A stretch of DNA of 64,000 nucleotides, from positions 226,718 to 290,717 of the forward strand of contig NZ_RBVY01000006.1 in the NCBI RefSeq assembly GCF_004000215.1. Direction: 5' to 3'. This document shows positions 7,940 through 16,500 of this stretch, piece after piece. This stretch comes from Nitratireductor alexandrii (GTDB taxonomy: Bacteria; Pseudomonadota; Alphaproteobacteria; Rhizobiales; Rhizobiaceae). The position numbers and the translations under genes were made by a program. Under the pieces are notes generated by a model. The model was not told the origin of the DNA. It worked only from the letters and a program-made list of their open reading frames with translations, and made no database searches. How positions within the stretch are numbered: position 1 is the stretch's first letter; each line of letters begins with the position of its first letter.

Positions 7940-9207
7940 GCATCGTCCTGTTCGTCCTCCTTCTCGGACTGATCGTCATCAACGTCCCGATCGCCTTTGC
8001 GATCGGCTTCGCCTGCCTGAGCTATATCCTGGTCAAGGACATCAACATCGCCCTGGTCGCGCAGCGCGCGGCAACCGGCATCTATTCGTACCCGTTCCTG
8101 GCGCTTCCCATGTTCGTGTTCGCCGGCGTGCTGATGGAGCACGGCGGCATCACCCAGCGCATGATGCGGCTCGCCAACGCCGTCATCGGACATATTTCGG
8201 GCGGGCTCGCCGCGGTCACGGTCGCCGGCAGCGCGCTGTTCGGCGCCCTGTCCGGTTCGGCGATCGGCGACACCGCCGCGATCGGCTCGATCATGATCCC
8301 GGCCATGAAGGCCAAGCGCTATGCGGCCGGCTTCGCCGCCGCGCTTCAGGGCTGCAGCGGCGTGCTCGCCTCGCTCATTCCGCCGAGCCTGACCATGGTC
8401 ATCCTCGGCGCGACCGGCAATATCTCGATCGCCGGCCTGCTGATCGGCGGGCTGGTTCCCGGCCTGCTGATGGCGTTCCTGCTGATCATGGTCTCGCTGC
8501 TCATCAGCCGCCGCCGCGGCTACGGCAAGGGCGAGCGCGCCACCTGGCGCGAATTCGTCGCCGCGGTTTCGGACTCCGTCCTGCCGCTGCTCCTACCGGT
8601 GATCATACTCGGCGGCATCCTCGGCGGCATCGTCACCGTCACCGAGGCCGCCGTACTCGCGGTCGTCTATGCGTTTTTCCTCTCGGCGGTGGTCTATCGC
8701 GAGGTCAAGCTCACCGATCTGCCCGAAATCAGCATGCAGGTGCTGCGCATCGCGGTGCCGGTGCAGCTCATCGTCGCGATCTCGCACCTGTTCGCCTGGA
8801 TCGTGACCACGGAGCAGATCCCGCAGCAATTGACCGCCTTCTTCGCCGCGGTCGCGCCCGATCCGCTCACCTTCCTGATCATGCTCAACTTCCTGCTTTT
8901 GTTGCTGGGCACGTTCATGGAAAGCAACGCGCTGATCATCATCCTGATTCCGATTCTGATGCCGGTGGTCCAGCAATACGGCATCGACCCGCTGCATTTC
9001 GGCGTCATGTTCGTGGTCAATCTGTGCATCGGCGCCAACACGCCGCCGCTGGGGGTCACACTGATGACGGCGGCCAAGATCGCCGAAGTCCGCTTCGCCG
9101 AGGCCTCGCGCGCCGTGCTCCCGTTCCTTGCGGCGATGATCGTGGTACTGATCCTGACGATCCTGTTCCCGCAATTGTCGACCTTCCTGCCGAGCCTCTT
9201 CCTCTAG
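7936..9207 (+). CDS. TRAP transporter large permease (DctM type)
   Basis: This is the sodium-coupled transport subunit, with 423 residues and about 12 helices. Characteristic stretches include LPMFVFAGVLMEHGGI, SGSAIGDTAAIGSIMIPAM, LIPPSLTMVILG and NTPPLGVTLM. The start is the ATG overlapping the DctQ stop; longer readings upstream lie inside DctQ. Together with the two preceding genes it makes a complete TRAP system. Confidence 0.95.
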   Translation: MSIVLFVLLLGLIVINVPIAFAIGFACLSYILVKDINIALVAQRAATGIYSYPFLALPMFVFAGVLMEHGGITQRMMRLANAVIGHISGGLAAVTVAGSALFGALSGSAIGDTAAIGSIMIPAMKAKRYAAGFAAALQGCSGVLASLIPPSLTMVILGATGNISIAGLLIGGLVPGLLMAFLLIMVSLLISRRRGYGKGERATWREFVAAVSDSVLPLLLPVIILGGILGGIVTVTEAAVLAVVYAFFLSAVVYREVKLTDLPEISMQVLRIAVPVQLIVAISHLFAWIVTTEQIPQQLTAFFAAVAPDPLTFLIMLNFLLLLLGTFMESNALIIILIPILMPVVQQYGIDPLHFGVMFVVNLCIGANTPPLGVTLMTAAKIAEVRFAEASRAVLPFLAAMIVVLILTILFPQLSTFLPSLFL

Positions 9208-9236
9208 GTCGGGCCGGCGAGCCATCCAGGAGTGTG

Positions 9237-9554
9237 ATGTTGGAAAAGACAGCCATCCAGATCAAGGAAAGCGACCATGTCGCGACCGCCACGGTCGAGC
9301 TTTTGCCGTCAGAGACGGTGATCGTGTCGGGCATCGGCAACGGCCGGCCGCTGAAGGTGGAGGAGCGCATTCCGCGCGGCCACAAGATCGCGCTGCGCGA
9401 CATCGCCGCCCAGGAGGAAATCCACAAATACGGCGAAGTCATCGGCATCGCCACAAAGCCGATCTCCGCCGGCCATTGGGTGCATGTGCACAATTGCCGC
9501 GGCGCCAAAGGTCGCCGATTCGACACAAACCATGCGCAACAGCAAGGTGACTGA
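9237..9554 (+). CDS. UxaA-family dehydratase, small SAF-domain subunit
   Basis: This 105-residue protein matches the N-terminal SAF domain of altronate/galactarate dehydratases, with RIPRGHKIALRDI and GEVIGIATKPISAGHWVHVH typical of it. In many relatives, including the gene at 38456, this domain is fused to the catalytic part; here it is a separate gene followed 1 nt later by the catalytic subunit. The ATG at 9237 is only 4 nt from AGGAG, so the in-frame TTG at 9240 is an alternative start. Confidence 0.85.
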   Translation: MLEKTAIQIKESDHVATATVELLPSETVIVSGIGNGRPLKVEERIPRGHKIALRDIAAQEEIHKYGEVIGIATKPISAGHWVHVHNCRGAKGRRFDTNHAQQQGD

Positions 9555-9555
9555 C

Positions 9556-10767
9556 ATGAAATTCAAGGGCTATCGCCGCGCCGACGGCTCGATCGGCATC
9601 CGCAACCACATCCTCGTCATCCCGACCGTCTCCTGCGTCAACCGGGTCGCGCTCGACATCGCCTCCAAGACCGGGGCGGTGACCTTCATGCATCCCTATG
9701 GCTGCACCTTCGACGCGGAGGAAAACACCACCACCGAGGACACGTTCATCGGCCATGGCCGCCACCAGAATGTCGGCGCCGTGCTGGTGGTCAGCCTTGG
9801 CTGCGAAACCGCCTCCGCCCGGCGCATCGCCGACGCGATCGCATCGACCGGCAAGCCGGTCGAGATGCTGATCGTCCAGAAGCAGGGCGGCGCGCGCTCC
9901 ACGCGCGACACCGGCATCGAGATCGTCGAGCGTCTTAAGGGCGAGATCGCCGCAGAACCCCGCGACGAGGGCGATGTCAGCGAATTGATCGTGGCGCTGG
10001 AATGCGGCTCCTCGGACGCGTTTTCCGGGCTCACGGCCAATCCCGCCGTCGGCGAGGCCGCCGACATCCTGGTCGGCGCCGGCGGCACGGTGGTGCTGTC
10101 GGAAATCACCGAGATGGTCGGCGCCGAACGGGTCCTGTGGCGACGCGGCAAGACCGACAGGATCAAGCAGGACCTGATGGCGCTGATCAAGGAATACGAG
10201 ATCGAGCTGTCGATGACCACGCAGGACGACAGCGGCGTCTTCATCTCCCCGGGCAATATCGAGGGTGGCCTGACCACGATCGAGGAGAAATCGCTCGGCT
10301 GCATCTACAAGGCCGGCACCCAGCCGATCGTCCAGATCGTCAAATATGGCGAACGGCCGACCGAAAAAGGCGTGGTCATCATGGACACGCCCGGTTTCGA
10401 CATCGCCTCGGTGACCGGCAAGGTTGCCGGCGGCGCCCATATGGTGCTGTTCACCACCGGCAAGGGCACGCCGACCGGATCGTGCATCGCGCCGGTGCTC
10501 AAGATCAGCTCCAACAACGACACCTACAAGGCCCTACGCGAGGACATCGACCTCAGCGCCGGCGACGTGCTCGAAGGCACCAAGTCGCTCAAGCAGGTCG
10601 GCGAGGAAATCGTCGAGCTGGTGCTCGACGTCGCCAACGGCAAGGAGGCGAAGGCGGAGTATTTCAACATCCAGGAATTCGCCATCCCCAATGTCAGCGT
10701 GGTACGCAAGGAAGTGATCCACCAGAAGCTGGCCGAACAGAACGACTTCCGGTTCCAGCAGCCATGA
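9556..10767 (+). CDS. UxaA-family dehydratase, large catalytic subunit
   Basis: The 403-residue protein corresponds to the catalytic C-terminal part of altronate/galactarate dehydratases, which dehydrate sugar acids to 2-keto-3-deoxy acids. Visible family stretches are GYRRADGSIGIRNHI, the conserved Cys in YGCTF and LGCETAS, KQGGARSTRDTG, ALECGSSDAFSGLTANPAVG and MDTPGFDIASVTGKVAGGAH. The ATG at 9556 has AAGGTGA in front. Its stop overlaps the next gene by 4 nt. The substrate stereochemistry is not readable; the neighbouring isomerase and FAH protein fit a sugar-acid route. Confidence 0.88.
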   Translation: MKFKGYRRADGSIGIRNHILVIPTVSCVNRVALDIASKTGAVTFMHPYGCTFDAEENTTTEDTFIGHGRHQNVGAVLVVSLGCETASARRIADAIASTGKPVEMLIVQKQGGARSTRDTGIEIVERLKGEIAAEPRDEGDVSELIVALECGSSDAFSGLTANPAVGEAADILVGAGGTVVLSEITEMVGAERVLWRRGKTDRIKQDLMALIKEYEIELSMTTQDDSGVFISPGNIEGGLTTIEEKSLGCIYKAGTQPIVQIVKYGERPTEKGVVIMDTPGFDIASVTGKVAGGAHMVLFTTGKGTPTGSCIAPVLKISSNNDTYKALREDIDLSAGDVLEGTKSLKQVGEEIVELVLDVANGKEAKAEYFNIQEFAIPNVSVVRKEVIHQKLAEQNDFRFQQP

Positions 10768-11579
10768 AGCTTGCCTACATGTACGCCACGCCCGACGTGG
10801 CGCCCGCCAAAGTGACCGCCGTCCAGGGCCCGGTCGAGGCGACGATGCACACCATCGCCGCAACCGGCTATACCGGCGTCGAGCTTTTGGTGTGCGATCC
10901 CGGCCGGATCGACCGGCGCGCGCTCGCCGCCGCGATCCGCGCCGCCGGTCTCGACATGCCGGCCGTGTGCACCGGCGAGGTCTACGGCCAGGACGGTCTC
11001 TCCTTCGCCGACCCCGACCCGCTCCGCCGCCGGGAGGCGATCGAGCGCATGAAGGCGTCGATGGATCTTGCCGCCGAATATGGCGCCATGGTCAATGTCG
11101 GCCGGCTGCGCGGGCGCTGCACGGACGATGTCGAGCCGCGCCAGACCCTGGAATGGATCGGCAGCGCGGTCGAACAATGCGCCGCCGCCTTCGCCGACGT
11201 GCCGATCGTGCTGGAGCCGGTGAACCGCCACTACGCCAACTGCCTCTTGACCACGCGCGAGACCTGCGACTTCGTGCGCGCGCTTGGCGTGCCGAGCCTC
11301 GCCGTGATGCTCGACACCGCCCATATCCTGACCGAGCGGGAAACGGTGGCCGACGCGATCCGCGAGGCGGGCGCCCTGTTCCGGCATTTCCACATCACCG
11401 ATTCCGACCGGCTCCCGGTCGGCGACGGCGCCTACGACATCGAGGCCGCGATGCGGGCCGTGATCGACAGTGGCTTCGACGGCTACGTGACGGTCGAGAC
11501 CTTCCAGGTGCCCGATGCCGCGCATGCGATCGCGGCCAGTTTCGAGGCGATGCGCCCCTATTTTCCCGCTCGCGCCTGA
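10764..11579 (+). CDS. Sugar phosphate isomerase/epimerase-like TIM-barrel protein
   Basis: This 271-residue AP-endonuclease-2-like TIM barrel has the metal-site pattern of the family: Glu in IVLEPVNRHYANC, Asp and His in VMLDTAHI, HFHITDSDR and a terminal Glu in VTVETFQ. Members isomerise, epimerise or dehydrate sugars and sugar acids (for example hydroxypyruvate isomerase or 3-dehydroshikimate dehydratase folds). It is translationally coupled to the dehydratase subunit, so it probably acts just before or after it. The exact reaction is unknown. Confidence 0.82.
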   Translation: MKLAYMYATPDVAPAKVTAVQGPVEATMHTIAATGYTGVELLVCDPGRIDRRALAAAIRAAGLDMPAVCTGEVYGQDGLSFADPDPLRRREAIERMKASMDLAAEYGAMVNVGRLRGRCTDDVEPRQTLEWIGSAVEQCAAAFADVPIVLEPVNRHYANCLLTTRETCDFVRALGVPSLAVMLDTAHILTERETVADAIREAGALFRHFHITDSDRLPVGDGAYDIEAAMRAVIDSGFDGYVTVETFQVPDAAHAIAASFEAMRPYFPARA

Positions 11580-11603
11580 CGCGACCCCTAAAGAGGTGAC
11601 TTC

Positions 11604-12356
11604 ATGAAGATCGTTCGTTTTTCCCACCAGGGCAGCGCGTCCTACGGGCTGCTTGAAGGCGATTCGGTCGCCGTCCTGTCAAAACCGCCCTTCGACGGCA
11701 TCGACAGGACCGGCCAGGTGCTGCCGCTCGAAGCGGTACGCCTGCTGGCGCCGGTGACGCCGAGCAAGCTCGTCTGTGTGGGCCTCAATTACACGCTGCA
11801 CGCCGAGGAGTCGGGCGTGCCGGTTCCCGAAGAACCGATGCTGTTCATGTGTGCGCCGTCCGCGATCATCGCCGACGGTGAGGAGATCCGGCTCGACAAC
11901 GCCGGCGACCGGATCGATTTCGAGGCCGAGATCGGCATCGTCGTCGGCACGAAGGCCCGCAACGTCGCGGCCGGCGACGCTGCAAAGCACATTCTCGGCT
12001 ATACTTGCGCCAACGACGTGTCGAACCGCGTCCTGCAGAAGAAGGACGGCCAGTTCACGCGCGCCAAGTCCTTCGACACCTACAAGCCGGTCGGCCCCTG
12101 CATTGCCACCGATCTCGACCCGGACAATGTCGACATCAAGCTGTGGCAGAACGGCGAGTTGCGCCAGTCGTCCAACACCAACGACATGATTTTCCCGATC
12201 GGGCGGATCTTCGAATTCGTGTCGGGCATCATGACCCTGTTCCCGGGCGACCTGATCATCACCGGCACGCCCTCCGGTGTCGGACCGATGGCGTCCGGCG
12301 ACGAGATCGTCGTCGAAATCGACAAGATCGGCCGGCTGCGCAACACCGTCGCCTGA
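11604..12356 (+). CDS. Fumarylacetoacetate hydrolase family protein
   Basis: The 250-residue protein contains the FAH-fold core: VCVGLNYTLHAEESG, the acidic metal ligand stretch DFEAEIGIVVG, SFDTYKPVGPC and ITGTPSGVGPM. FAH relatives hydrolyse or decarboxylate 2-keto acids, including 2,4-diketo-3-deoxy sugar acids, which suits a position after a UxaA-type dehydratase. AAAGAGGTGA precedes the ATG. It is the last gene of the operon, followed 67 nt later by an intrinsic terminator. Confidence 0.88.
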   Translation: MKIVRFSHQGSASYGLLEGDSVAVLSKPPFDGIDRTGQVLPLEAVRLLAPVTPSKLVCVGLNYTLHAEESGVPVPEEPMLFMCAPSAIIADGEEIRLDNAGDRIDFEAEIGIVVGTKARNVAAGDAAKHILGYTCANDVSNRVLQKKDGQFTRAKSFDTYKPVGPCIATDLDPDNVDIKLWQNGELRQSSNTNDMIFPIGRIFEFVSGIMTLFPGDLIITGTPSGVGPMASGDEIVVEIDKIGRLRNTVA

Positions 12357-12422
12357 GCAGGCGTCATAAGCGCCGGGGGTGTCGGGCTTCCCGCGCCTCA
12401 GGTCAGCGAGCCCCCTTCTCGA

Positions 12423-12451
12423 CGCCCCGCCGCCTGCGGGGCGTTTTTTTT
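12423..12451 (+). terminator. Rho-independent terminator
   Basis: CGCCCCGC, a 5-nt loop and GCGGGGCG (12423-12443) are followed by eight T (12444-12451). It ends the plus-strand M20-to-FAH operon, 27 nt before the end of the convergent second TRAP operon. Confidence 0.92.
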
Positions 12452-12478
12452 GCCCGCCACGAGTCGCCGGCAGCCGGC

Positions 12479-13750
12479 CTATCGCAGCAAGGCGGTCGGG
12501 TAGAGCGCGAGCGCGGGGATGTAGCTGATCGCCAGAAGCGCGATGATGAGGGCGATCAGGAACGGCTTTATCGCCCGCATGAACTGGCCGATGCTGGTTC
12601 CCGATATGCCGCAGGTCACATACATCAGCACCCCCAGCGGCGGCGTCAGCTGGCCGATGACCAGGTTGATGATCATCACGATGCCGAAATGGACGGGGTC
12701 GATGCCCAGGGTCTCGATCAGCGGCAGCAGGATCGGCACCAGAATGATGATCAGCACCAGCGTCTCCATGAACGTGCCGAGCACGAGCAGGATGATGTTG
12801 ATCAAAAGCAGGATGAGCATCGGATTGTCCGAAACGCCGGACAGGAACGACAGGAGTTGCTGCGGCGCCTGGCCGATCGAGAGGATCCAGCCGAACGGCG
12901 CCGCCGTGGCCGCGATCACCAGGATCGACGAGGTGTCGCGGGCCGCGTTGGCGAAAACGCGCGGCAGTTCCAGAACCTTCAGCGTGCGATAGACGAGCAG
13001 GCCGACCAGAAAGGCATAGGCGGCGGCGATCGCCGCGACCTCGGTCGCGGTAAAAATGCCCATGCGGAAGCCGACGATGATGATCACCGGCATCAGCAAC
13101 GCCCACGACGCGTCGAAAAAGGCGCTCCGCAACGTGCCGGCCGAAAAGGCCGCGCCGCGCCCAAACCCGCGCAGCCGGGTCATCACCGCCACGGTCACGA
13201 CCAGCGCGGTCGCGATCACCAGCCCCGGCACGATGCCGGCGACGAACAGGTCGCCGATCGACACATTGGCCTGCCAGCCATAGATGACCAGCAGGATCGA
13301 CGGCGGAATGATCGGCGCCAGCACGGCCGCCGACGCCGTCAGCCCGACGCTGAACCCCTTGTCGTAGCCGTGCTTGATCATCTGCGGCACGAACACGCGG
13401 GTGGTGGCGGCACAATCGGCGAGCGACGATCCCGAAATCCCCGACATGAAGACGTTGGTCAGCACGTTCACATAGGCCATGCCCCCGCGAATATGGCCAA
13501 CCAGCGCGCCGGTCAGGGCGAACAGCCGCTCCGAAATGCCCGACGCGTTCATCAAGGTGCCGGCGAGGATGAAAAGCGGAATGGCGAGCAGCGGAAAGGA
13601 CTGGACGCCGGCCGTCATGCGTTGCACGGCGATCGTCAGCGGAATGCCTTCCAGCCAGATCACCGCGATCGCCGAGGCGGCGAGCGCATAGGCCGTCGGC
13701 ACGCCGACCAGCAGCAGCAACAGAAGCACAAGCAGCAACGTCGCGATCAT
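12479..13750 (-). CDS. TRAP transporter large permease (DctM type), second system
   Basis: This 423-residue multi-helix protein has DctM signatures IPLFILAGTLMNASGI, SGISGSSLADCAATTRVFVP, IIPPSILLVIYG and LTPPLGVLMYV. It is a different subfamily from the first DctM, as seen in the divergent loops. Its ATG overlaps the DctQ stop by 4 nt. It closes a P-Q-M operon that converges on the first TRAP operon. Confidence 0.95.
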   Translation of the reverse strand: MIATLLLVLLLLLLVGVPTAYALAASAIAVIWLEGIPLTIAVQRMTAGVQSFPLLAIPLFILAGTLMNASGISERLFALTGALVGHIRGGMAYVNVLTNVFMSGISGSSLADCAATTRVFVPQMIKHGYDKGFSVGLTASAAVLAPIIPPSILLVIYGWQANVSIGDLFVAGIVPGLVIATALVVTVAVMTRLRGFGRGAAFSAGTLRSAFFDASWALLMPVIIIVGFRMGIFTATEVAAIAAAYAFLVGLLVYRTLKVLELPRVFANAARDTSSILVIAATAAPFGWILSIGQAPQQLLSFLSGVSDNPMLILLLINIILLVLGTFMETLVLIIILVPILLPLIETLGIDPVHFGIVMIINLVIGQLTPPLGVLMYVTCGISGTSIGQFMRAIKPFLIALIIALLAISYIPALALYPTALLR

Positions 13751-14271
13751 GCCCCATCCCCCTCGCCGGCCTGGGCCTCGATGGTGCTCATCAAGGCCGT
13801 GCGAACCCCACCGTCAATACAGGCGCGGATCACGTGCAGCGCCGCGCATATGCTGGTGACGGGCAGGGCGAGCGTATAGAAACCGAAGGTGACACCCATC
13901 ATCGGCGTCAGGTCGCCCCAGGTCGTGCGCGCATATTTGAGACCGTAATGAATGGTCACCCAAAACACGGCCAGGCAGGTCAGCACCGCCACGACCGACG
14001 CGACCAGCGCGTAGCGCGGCGGCAACACCCGCAGCACGATGTCGATGCGGATATGCTGGTGGGTCGACAGCGCGGAACTGGCGCCGATGAAGACCATCCA
14101 GGTAAACAGCATGGTCAAAAACTCTTCCGTCCAGGTGATCGGCGCGCCAAGCACATAGCGGAAGAAGACGGTGGCGGTCAGGATGATGAAAATCGCGGCC
14201 AGCAACAGCCACAGCGCATGATACTCGATCTCCCTGACCCGGTCGTCGAGCCACAGAACCAGCGTTTTCAA
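13747..14271 (-). CDS. TRAP transporter small permease (DctQ type), second system
   Basis: This 174-residue protein has four helices and the DctQ signature RYVLGAPITWTEEFLTML. Translation starts at a TTG (14271) directly after CGGAGG, which may add to the low permease-to-receptor ratio implied by the hairpin upstream. It is coupled to the large permease. Confidence 0.9.
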   Translation of the reverse strand: MKTLVLWLDDRVREIEYHALWLLLAAIFIILTATVFFRYVLGAPITWTEEFLTMLFTWMVFIGASSALSTHQHIRIDIVLRVLPPRYALVASVVAVLTCLAVFWVTIHYGLKYARTTWGDLTPMMGVTFGFYTLALPVTSICAALHVIRACIDGGVRTALMSTIEAQAGEGDGA

Positions 14272-14298
14272 CCGGACCTCCGCGGATAGGCGAGGAAT

Positions 14299-14322
14299 GC
14301 CGGACCGCCTACGCGGTCCGGC
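14299..14322 (-). promoter_or_regulatory. Intercistronic hairpin after the second DctP gene
   Basis: A perfect 10-bp stem (GCCGGACCGC / GCGGTCCGGC) with a 4-nt loop lies 12 nt after the DctP stop and about 27 nt before the DctQ start. No T-run follows. It is equivalent in position to the hairpin of the first TRAP operon, but the sequence differs. Confidence 0.72.
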
Positions 14323-14334
14323 GTCGAAGGCGGC

Positions 14335-15342
14335 TTACTGTCCGCGGATCGTCGCGATGGTTTCGCGCACAGCGGCGATCCGGTCTTCGCCCCACCGTTC
14401 GGCGAGCGCGGCAAAGACGGCTTCCGTCGACCTTTCGGCGAAGGCGGCCCTGTCGGGATCGTCGATGATGGCGATTTCGGTCGTGGCGGCGATCTCCTTC
14501 AGCATGTTTTCCTCGGCCCGCTGCTGAAGCAGCGTCATCTTCGCCGAGGCCGCGCCGACCTCTTCCAGAATGATGCGCTGATGGCGCGGGTCGAGGCGGG
14601 CCATCGTCTCCTTGTTCATCAGGATCATATTGTTCTGCAGCATGTGTCGCGACATCACGATATAACCCTGCACCTCGTAGAACTTGCGGGCATAGATGGT
14701 CGGAATCGGGTTTTCCTGGCCGTCGACTGTGCCCTGCTGCAACGCGGTATAGACGTCACTGAACGGGATCGGCGTCGGCGCCGCGCCGATGCCGCGGATC
14801 ATCTCGACCCAGACCGGCGATTCCGGCACCCGGATCTTCAGGCCCGCCATGTCGTCGGGCGTGCGCACCGGCTTGTCCGAAAGCGTGAAATTGCGCCAGC
14901 CCCAGTACCAGATCTTGGTCAGCGGGATGATATTGTGCTTTTCCTCCAGCTCGTCGAAGGCCGGCTGCATCGCGGCGCCGGAAATCACCGCCTCGGCCTC
15001 GAGCCAGTTCTGCCACAGGAACGGCGCGCTCGGGATTTCCATCGCCGGAACCAGCGTGCTCGTGGCGGCCATCGAGGCGGCGGTCATGTCGAGCACGCCG
15101 TCGCGCAATTGCTGCACCATCTCGGTTTCCTTGCCGAGCTGCTCGCCCGGGAAGACCTGGATGGTGATCTCGCCATTCGTGCGTTCTGCGATCCGCGCGA
15201 CGAACTCATCGTAGAGTTTGCTCGACATCTCGCCGGCGACATTGGGATGGCCGAACCGCAGCACGGTCTCGGCTTGCGCGCCGGTCGCCAACAGCATCGC
15301 CGCCGCGGCCACACAGGCGTGGAACGTTTTTCTCCAGATCAT
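14335..15342 (-). CDS. TRAP transporter substrate-binding protein (DctP type), second system
   Basis: This 335-residue periplasmic receptor has a signal peptide ending AQA-ET (residue 24). Markers are VLRFGHPNVAGEM, QVFPGEQLGKETEMVQQL, the ligand-binding Arg in LKIRVPESPVW, and VDGQENPIPTIY. The ATG follows GGGAGGGGTAA. No enzyme genes accompany this TRAP operon, but its promoter copies that of the M20 operon, so both systems are probably induced together, perhaps for related ligands. Confidence 0.93.
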   Translation of the reverse strand: MIWRKTFHACVAAAAMLLATGAQAETVLRFGHPNVAGEMSSKLYDEFVARIAERTNGEITIQVFPGEQLGKETEMVQQLRDGVLDMTAASMAATSTLVPAMEIPSAPFLWQNWLEAEAVISGAAMQPAFDELEEKHNIIPLTKIWYWGWRNFTLSDKPVRTPDDMAGLKIRVPESPVWVEMIRGIGAAPTPIPFSDVYTALQQGTVDGQENPIPTIYARKFYEVQGYIVMSRHMLQNNMILMNKETMARLDPRHQRIILEEVGAASAKMTLLQQRAEENMLKEIAATTEIAIIDDPDRAAFAERSTEAVFAALAERWGEDRIAAVRETIATIRGQ

Positions 15343-15378
15343 TTACCCCTCCCGGATCGAAAATTGCTCGTAAGGACC

Positions 15379-15407
15379 ATACGGCCGGACACCTCCGTAT
15401 CCGGCCG
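15379..15407 (-). promoter_or_regulatory. Leader with two mutually exclusive hairpins before dctP2
   Basis: Within the predicted leader, CGGCCGGA (15382-15389) can pair with TCCGGCCG (15400-15407), or ATACGG (15379-15384) with CCGTAT (15395-15400). The stems share bases, so only one can form at a time. This may be an RNA switch or just a 5' stabilising stem. No leader peptide or T-run is visible. Confidence 0.4.
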
Positions 15408-15417
15408 GTCTCGTTCG

Positions 15418-15452
15418 ATCCTATGCAAAGGGTGCCCGAAAACTATTGACCA
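15418..15452 (-). promoter_or_regulatory. Promoter of the second TRAP operon
   Basis: On the minus strand TGGTCAATAGTTTT (15452-15439) is followed after 15 bp by TAGGAT (15423-15418). The 14-mer and the spacing are identical to 5131-5165. Transcription would start near 15411, giving a leader of about 70 nt before the ATG at 15342. Confidence 0.6.
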
Positions 15453-15477
15453 GCGGAATGAAATGCCGGTGCTGTTG

Positions 15478-15494
15478 TTGTGTCGGGGATACAA
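15478..15494. promoter_or_regulatory. Candidate operator, TTGTAT-N5-ACACAA
   Basis: Read on the minus strand this is TTGTAT-CCCCG-ACACAA. It differs at one base of the twelve half-site bases from the perfect repeat at 5088-5104. It sits 25 bp upstream of TGGTCAATAGTTTT, against 26 bp in the first operon. Confidence 0.6.
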
Positions 15495-15513
15495 TTGCGG
15501 CCGGGCGACCGCG

Positions 15514-16500
15514 TTAGACCGGGCTGGGCACGGCAGCGGCCGCCGGCGCATGGTCCGGCCAGCCGAGGATGGCTGCGAGAATATGCTCGACCAGCGCGCG
15601 GCCCTCGACCTCCACCGCGACGCTGCAGTTCGCCGGCGCGCGCGGCTTGATGTTTTCGAGCTTGCGTGTCGTCAGATTGCGGAAATCGCACACGGTCATG
15701 CCGCGCGCCGGCCCCTGTCCGAGCTCGATCTCCACCGGCGCTTGCCGATAGGTGATCAGGTCGGGAGCGATGAAGGGCACCAGCGCGCAGGGATCGTGCA
15801 GCGAGGCGGTGTCGAGCCCGTGTATCTCGCGCAACTGGTTGCGGAAAAACCCGAACAGTCCGCCGAAGACGCGCGCCACGCGCCCGCCTTCCGATAGCCG
15901 GGCGACATCCTGTTCGCACAGGCCGACCTGGCGGGTCACGTTGAGACCGACCATCCACAGCGGAATATCGCTGCGGAACACGATGTCGGCCGCCTCGGGG
16001 TCGCTCCACACGTTGAACTCGGCCACCGGGGTCGTGTTGCCGATCTGGGTCGTGCCGCCCATGACGCTGATGCCCCGCAGCCAACGGGCGAGCTGCGGCT
16101 CCTTGCGCAGGGCGAGGGCGACATTGGTGAACGGCCCGATGGGACACAGGACGAGTTCGCCGCGATGCTGCTTGGCCGTGTCGATGATGAAGTCGACCGC
16201 GTGGGCGTCGACGGGACCGCGCGCCGGCGCGGGCAGTTCGGCCCCGTCTATGCCCGTCTTGCCGTGAACGTCGCCGCCATGCCGGAAAATGCCGTTGAGC
16301 GGACGGTCGCAGCCGCGCGCCACCGGTATGTCGAGCCCCAGCAGGGTGAGAATGGACAAGGCGTTGGCTGTCGTCTTGTCGACCGACTGGTTGCCGTAGA
16401 CCGTGGTCACGCCCACCAGATCGAGATGGCGCGCCGCATAAAGGATCGCCGTCGCATCGTCGTGGCCGGGGTCGCAGTCGATCAGTACCTTGTGCATCAT
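15514..16500 (-). CDS. Inosine/uridine-preferring nucleoside hydrolase family protein
   Basis: Nucleoside hydrolases split N-ribosides into base and ribose. The 328-residue protein has the full calcium site: DCDPGHDDA at the N-terminus, IGPFTNVALAL, a canonical GN-TP-EFN segment running into NVWSDPEAADIV, and HDPCALV. It looks catalytically intact. It is translationally coupled (ATGA overlap) to the LacI-type regulator upstream and divergent from an ABC transporter, so the imported substrate is probably a nucleoside or related glycoside (inference). Confidence 0.92.
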   Translation of the reverse strand: MMHKVLIDCDPGHDDATAILYAARHLDLVGVTTVYGNQSVDKTTANALSILTLLGLDIPVARGCDRPLNGIFRHGGDVHGKTGIDGAELPAPARGPVDAHAVDFIIDTAKQHRGELVLCPIGPFTNVALALRKEPQLARWLRGISVMGGTTQIGNTTPVAEFNVWSDPEAADIVFRSDIPLWMVGLNVTRQVGLCEQDVARLSEGGRVARVFGGLFGFFRNQLREIHGLDTASLHDPCALVPFIAPDLITYRQAPVEIELGQGPARGMTVCDFRNLTTRKLENIKPRAPANCSVAVEVEGRALVEHILAAILGWPDHAPAAAAVPSPV

